Assembly (NCBI RefSeq): GCF_037577855.1
Contig: NZ_JBAKFX010000070.1
Location: forward strand, 1-15,112
DNA length: 15,112 nt
Direction of reading: 5' to 3'
From: Dethiothermospora halolimnae
GTDB lineage: Bacteria; Bacillota; Clostridia; Tissierellales; VENL01
Part shown: piece by piece, positions 13,841 to 15,112 of the stretch
How positions within the stretch are numbered: the first letter of the stretch is position 1
How the letters are laid out: every line of letters begins with the position of its first letter
Translations under genes and position numbers: made by a program
The notes under the pieces: model-generated
Told to the model about the DNA's origin: nothing
The model's input: the letters and a program-made list of their open reading frames with translations, nothing else
Databases searched by the model: none

Positions 13841-13869
13841 TTTACAAAAGGTGTAAAATGTACTACAAT
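13841..13869 (+). promoter_or_regulatory. Promoter of the DUF4097 gene with an inverted-repeat operator candidate
   Basis: TTTACA (13841-13846) and TACAAT (13864-13869) are spaced 17 bp, close to consensus. TTTACA-N5-TGTAAA (13841-13857) is a perfect inverted repeat covering the -35 box, so a dimeric regulator could bind there. This gives the gene its own promoter apart from the kinase operon, with a leader of about 60 bases. Confidence 0.65.
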
Positions 13870-13938
13870 ATACATAAGTGACAGATAAAATAACATTAAC
13901 AATTAGGGGATTAGTTTAAAAAAATAGGGGGAATCACA

Positions 13939-14823
13939 ATGAAAGAAATCATTAATCAAGAGGAAAGTTTTTTAATAGGAGATATTGAAGAAATCTCAAT
14001 CAATGTATCAAGTACAAATGTAAAGGTAATATCTACAGATGATGAAAAAATTAAAGTACATTTTCATGGTGATATTAGTACAAATAAAGAAAAGTCTATA
14101 CCTTATCTTGATTGTAATGAGAATGATAAAAGATTGGAGATAAGTATAGAAAGAAAATCAAAAATATCTTTTGGAATAGTACATGTAAAGTCAGACTTAA
14201 GGTTAGATATATATATTCCTAAAAATTACTTAAATGATGTATCAATAAAAAAATCATCATCTGATATTAAGATAGAAAATTTGAATATTAGAGATTTTAA
14301 GTGTAAATCTTCTTCAGGGGATACTGATATAGAAAGTATTATCTGTAAAAATGCATATATTGATACATCCTCTGGAAAGGTAGATATAGAAGAGTTTGAT
14401 GGGAACTTAGATGTTTCATCAAGTTCAGGCAGTGTAAGGATAGGTTATAAAAATACTAATAATGATATTAAAGTTAAAACTTCTTCGGGAAAAGTAAATA
14501 TAAACTTACTCAATGGGGGTAAAAATGAACGGGTAAACTCGGGGCTACTAGATGTACATACAAGTTCCGGAAAGGTTAAAATCCAACAAGAAGTACTTAA
14601 TCATGATATTAATGTTAAGACATCTTCAGGAAGTGTAAAAATAAAGTTCCCTAAAAATTCTGAATATTATCTGAAAGTAAATACTTCCTCTGGAAATATT
14701 AAAACAAAAACCCCTTTAACTACAACGGAAGAATCAAAGAGAAATTATTTAGAAGGGGTTTTGGGAACAGACACTAATAAAGTTAAAATAAAAACTTCAT
14801 CGGGTAGTGTGGAGTTAGAATAA
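13939..14823 (+). CDS. DUF4097-family beta-strand repeat protein
   Basis: The 294-residue protein has no signal peptide or membrane segment, so it is predicted to be cytoplasmic. From residue 106 on it repeats a short beta-turn unit, (T/S)SSG followed by alternating hydrophobic residues (e.g. TSSGKVNI, TSSGSVKI), at about 106, 124, 143, 161, 181, 208, 228, 249 and 286. This is the hallmark of the DUF4097 beta-solenoid family, which includes LiaG- and YvlB-like proteins linked to cell-envelope stress systems. AGGGGG at 13926-13931 precedes ATG. It lies 125 bp after the two-component operon behind its own promoter and may be a target of that system. The biochemical role is not known. Confidence 0.88.
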   Translation: MKEIINQEESFLIGDIEEISINVSSTNVKVISTDDEKIKVHFHGDISTNKEKSIPYLDCNENDKRLEISIERKSKISFGIVHVKSDLRLDIYIPKNYLNDVSIKKSSSDIKIENLNIRDFKCKSSSGDTDIESIICKNAYIDTSSGKVDIEEFDGNLDVSSSSGSVRIGYKNTNNDIKVKTSSGKVNINLLNGGKNERVNSGLLDVHTSSGKVKIQQEVLNHDINVKTSSGSVKIKFPKNSEYYLKVNTSSGNIKTKTPLTTTEESKRNYLEGVLGTDTNKVKIKTSSGSVELE

Positions 14824-14828
14824 AATGG

Positions 14829-14846
14829 TCACCCCTTAAGGGGTGA
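14829..14846 (+). terminator. Intrinsic terminator of the DUF4097 gene
   Basis: A perfect 7-bp stem, TCACCCC-TTAA-GGGGTGA, begins five bases after the stop and is followed by TTATTTTATTT. Confidence 0.85.
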
Positions 14847-14849
14847 TTA

Positions 14850-15112
14850 TTTTATTTACAATTTATTCATACTTTTTTAAATATTATTGGCTAAAATAAG
14901 TATATAGATTAAAGAGGTAGAGGAATTTACCATTTTAAATCAATAATATCAAAATTCCGTGGTATACGTATAATAAATATCTTTTTAGACCAGCTAGTAA
15001 AAGTCAAGAGTATTTAAGTGAAAAAATTTAAATTCTCTAATATTAAATTTATGCACGACAAAAAGACCTTTGAAAAACACGAACAATGGCCAAATTTAGG
15101 CTTTTAAAATTG
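14850..15112. other. Unassigned AT-rich right end, one weak short ORF
   Basis: No recognisable gene lies here. The longest sensible frame is a 29-codon ORF on the plus strand from GTG 15018 to TAA 15105 (MKKFKFSNIKF, then MHDKKTFEKHEQWPNLGF). It has no convincing ribosome binding site and matches nothing I know. A partial stem, GGTA...TACC, is visible near 14917-14932, and a TACGTA-centred palindrome near 14965. It may be the upstream region of a gene or mobile element beyond the window. Confidence 0.4.

Noticed and set aside
1..15112. CRISPR arrays, tRNA or rRNA genes, prophage or defence genes
   Set aside because: No regularly spaced identical repeats, cloverleaf or rRNA sequence, or typical phage or defence proteins were seen.

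Overview
The window is AT-rich DNA from a low-GC Gram-positive, spore-forming bacterium, most likely an anaerobic member of the Clostridia. The evidence is a Spo0E-family phosphatase, strong AGGAGG-type ribosome binding sites, several TTG/GTG starts, a lipobox lipoprotein, an arginine deiminase/antiporter pair and a PyrR-type leader on pyrBI. I cannot name the genus.

Layout. Positions 1-163 are the 3' end of a group II intron: the last 27 codons of its maturase, then domains V and VI with a bulged branch-point A. A secreted M28 metallopeptidase follows (296-2308, +), converging on arcD (2498-3964, -) and arcA (4044-5264, -), the uptake and first-step genes of arginine fermentation. A lipoprotein (5423-6082, -) is divergent from a cell-surface GH18 hydrolase (6290-7984, +), which is followed by a predicted SAM methyltransferase (8021-9199, +). 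Noncoding repeats fill 9178-9416. The pyrB-pyrI operon (10802-9446, -) has a long leader with two PyrR-type binding hairpins. Divergent from it is a Spo0E-like gene (11246-11440, +). The right end holds an OmpR-family response regulator and histidine kinase (11710-13813, +), then a DUF4097 protein with its own promoter (13939-14823, +). Nothing is assigned with confidence after 14850.

How it fits together. Most units are independent and closed by hairpin terminators. The strongest regulatory signals are the pyr leader and tandem 11-bp-spaced direct repeats matching the WalR/YycF consensus. The pyr leader pairs a classic terminator/antiterminator switch with a second PyrR box that has no terminator. 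The WalR-like repeats occur as four copies between the lipoprotein and GH18 genes and as two copies upstream of the M28 peptidase, so surface proteins may share an OmpR-family regulator. Two repeat families recur in intergenic DNA, and one of them supplies the stop codon of the methyltransferase.

No wholly new system is evident. The most novel-looking points are the tandem PyrR leader, the WalR-like arrays, the repeat-supplied C-terminus, and an unassigned 33-codon hydrophobic ORF.
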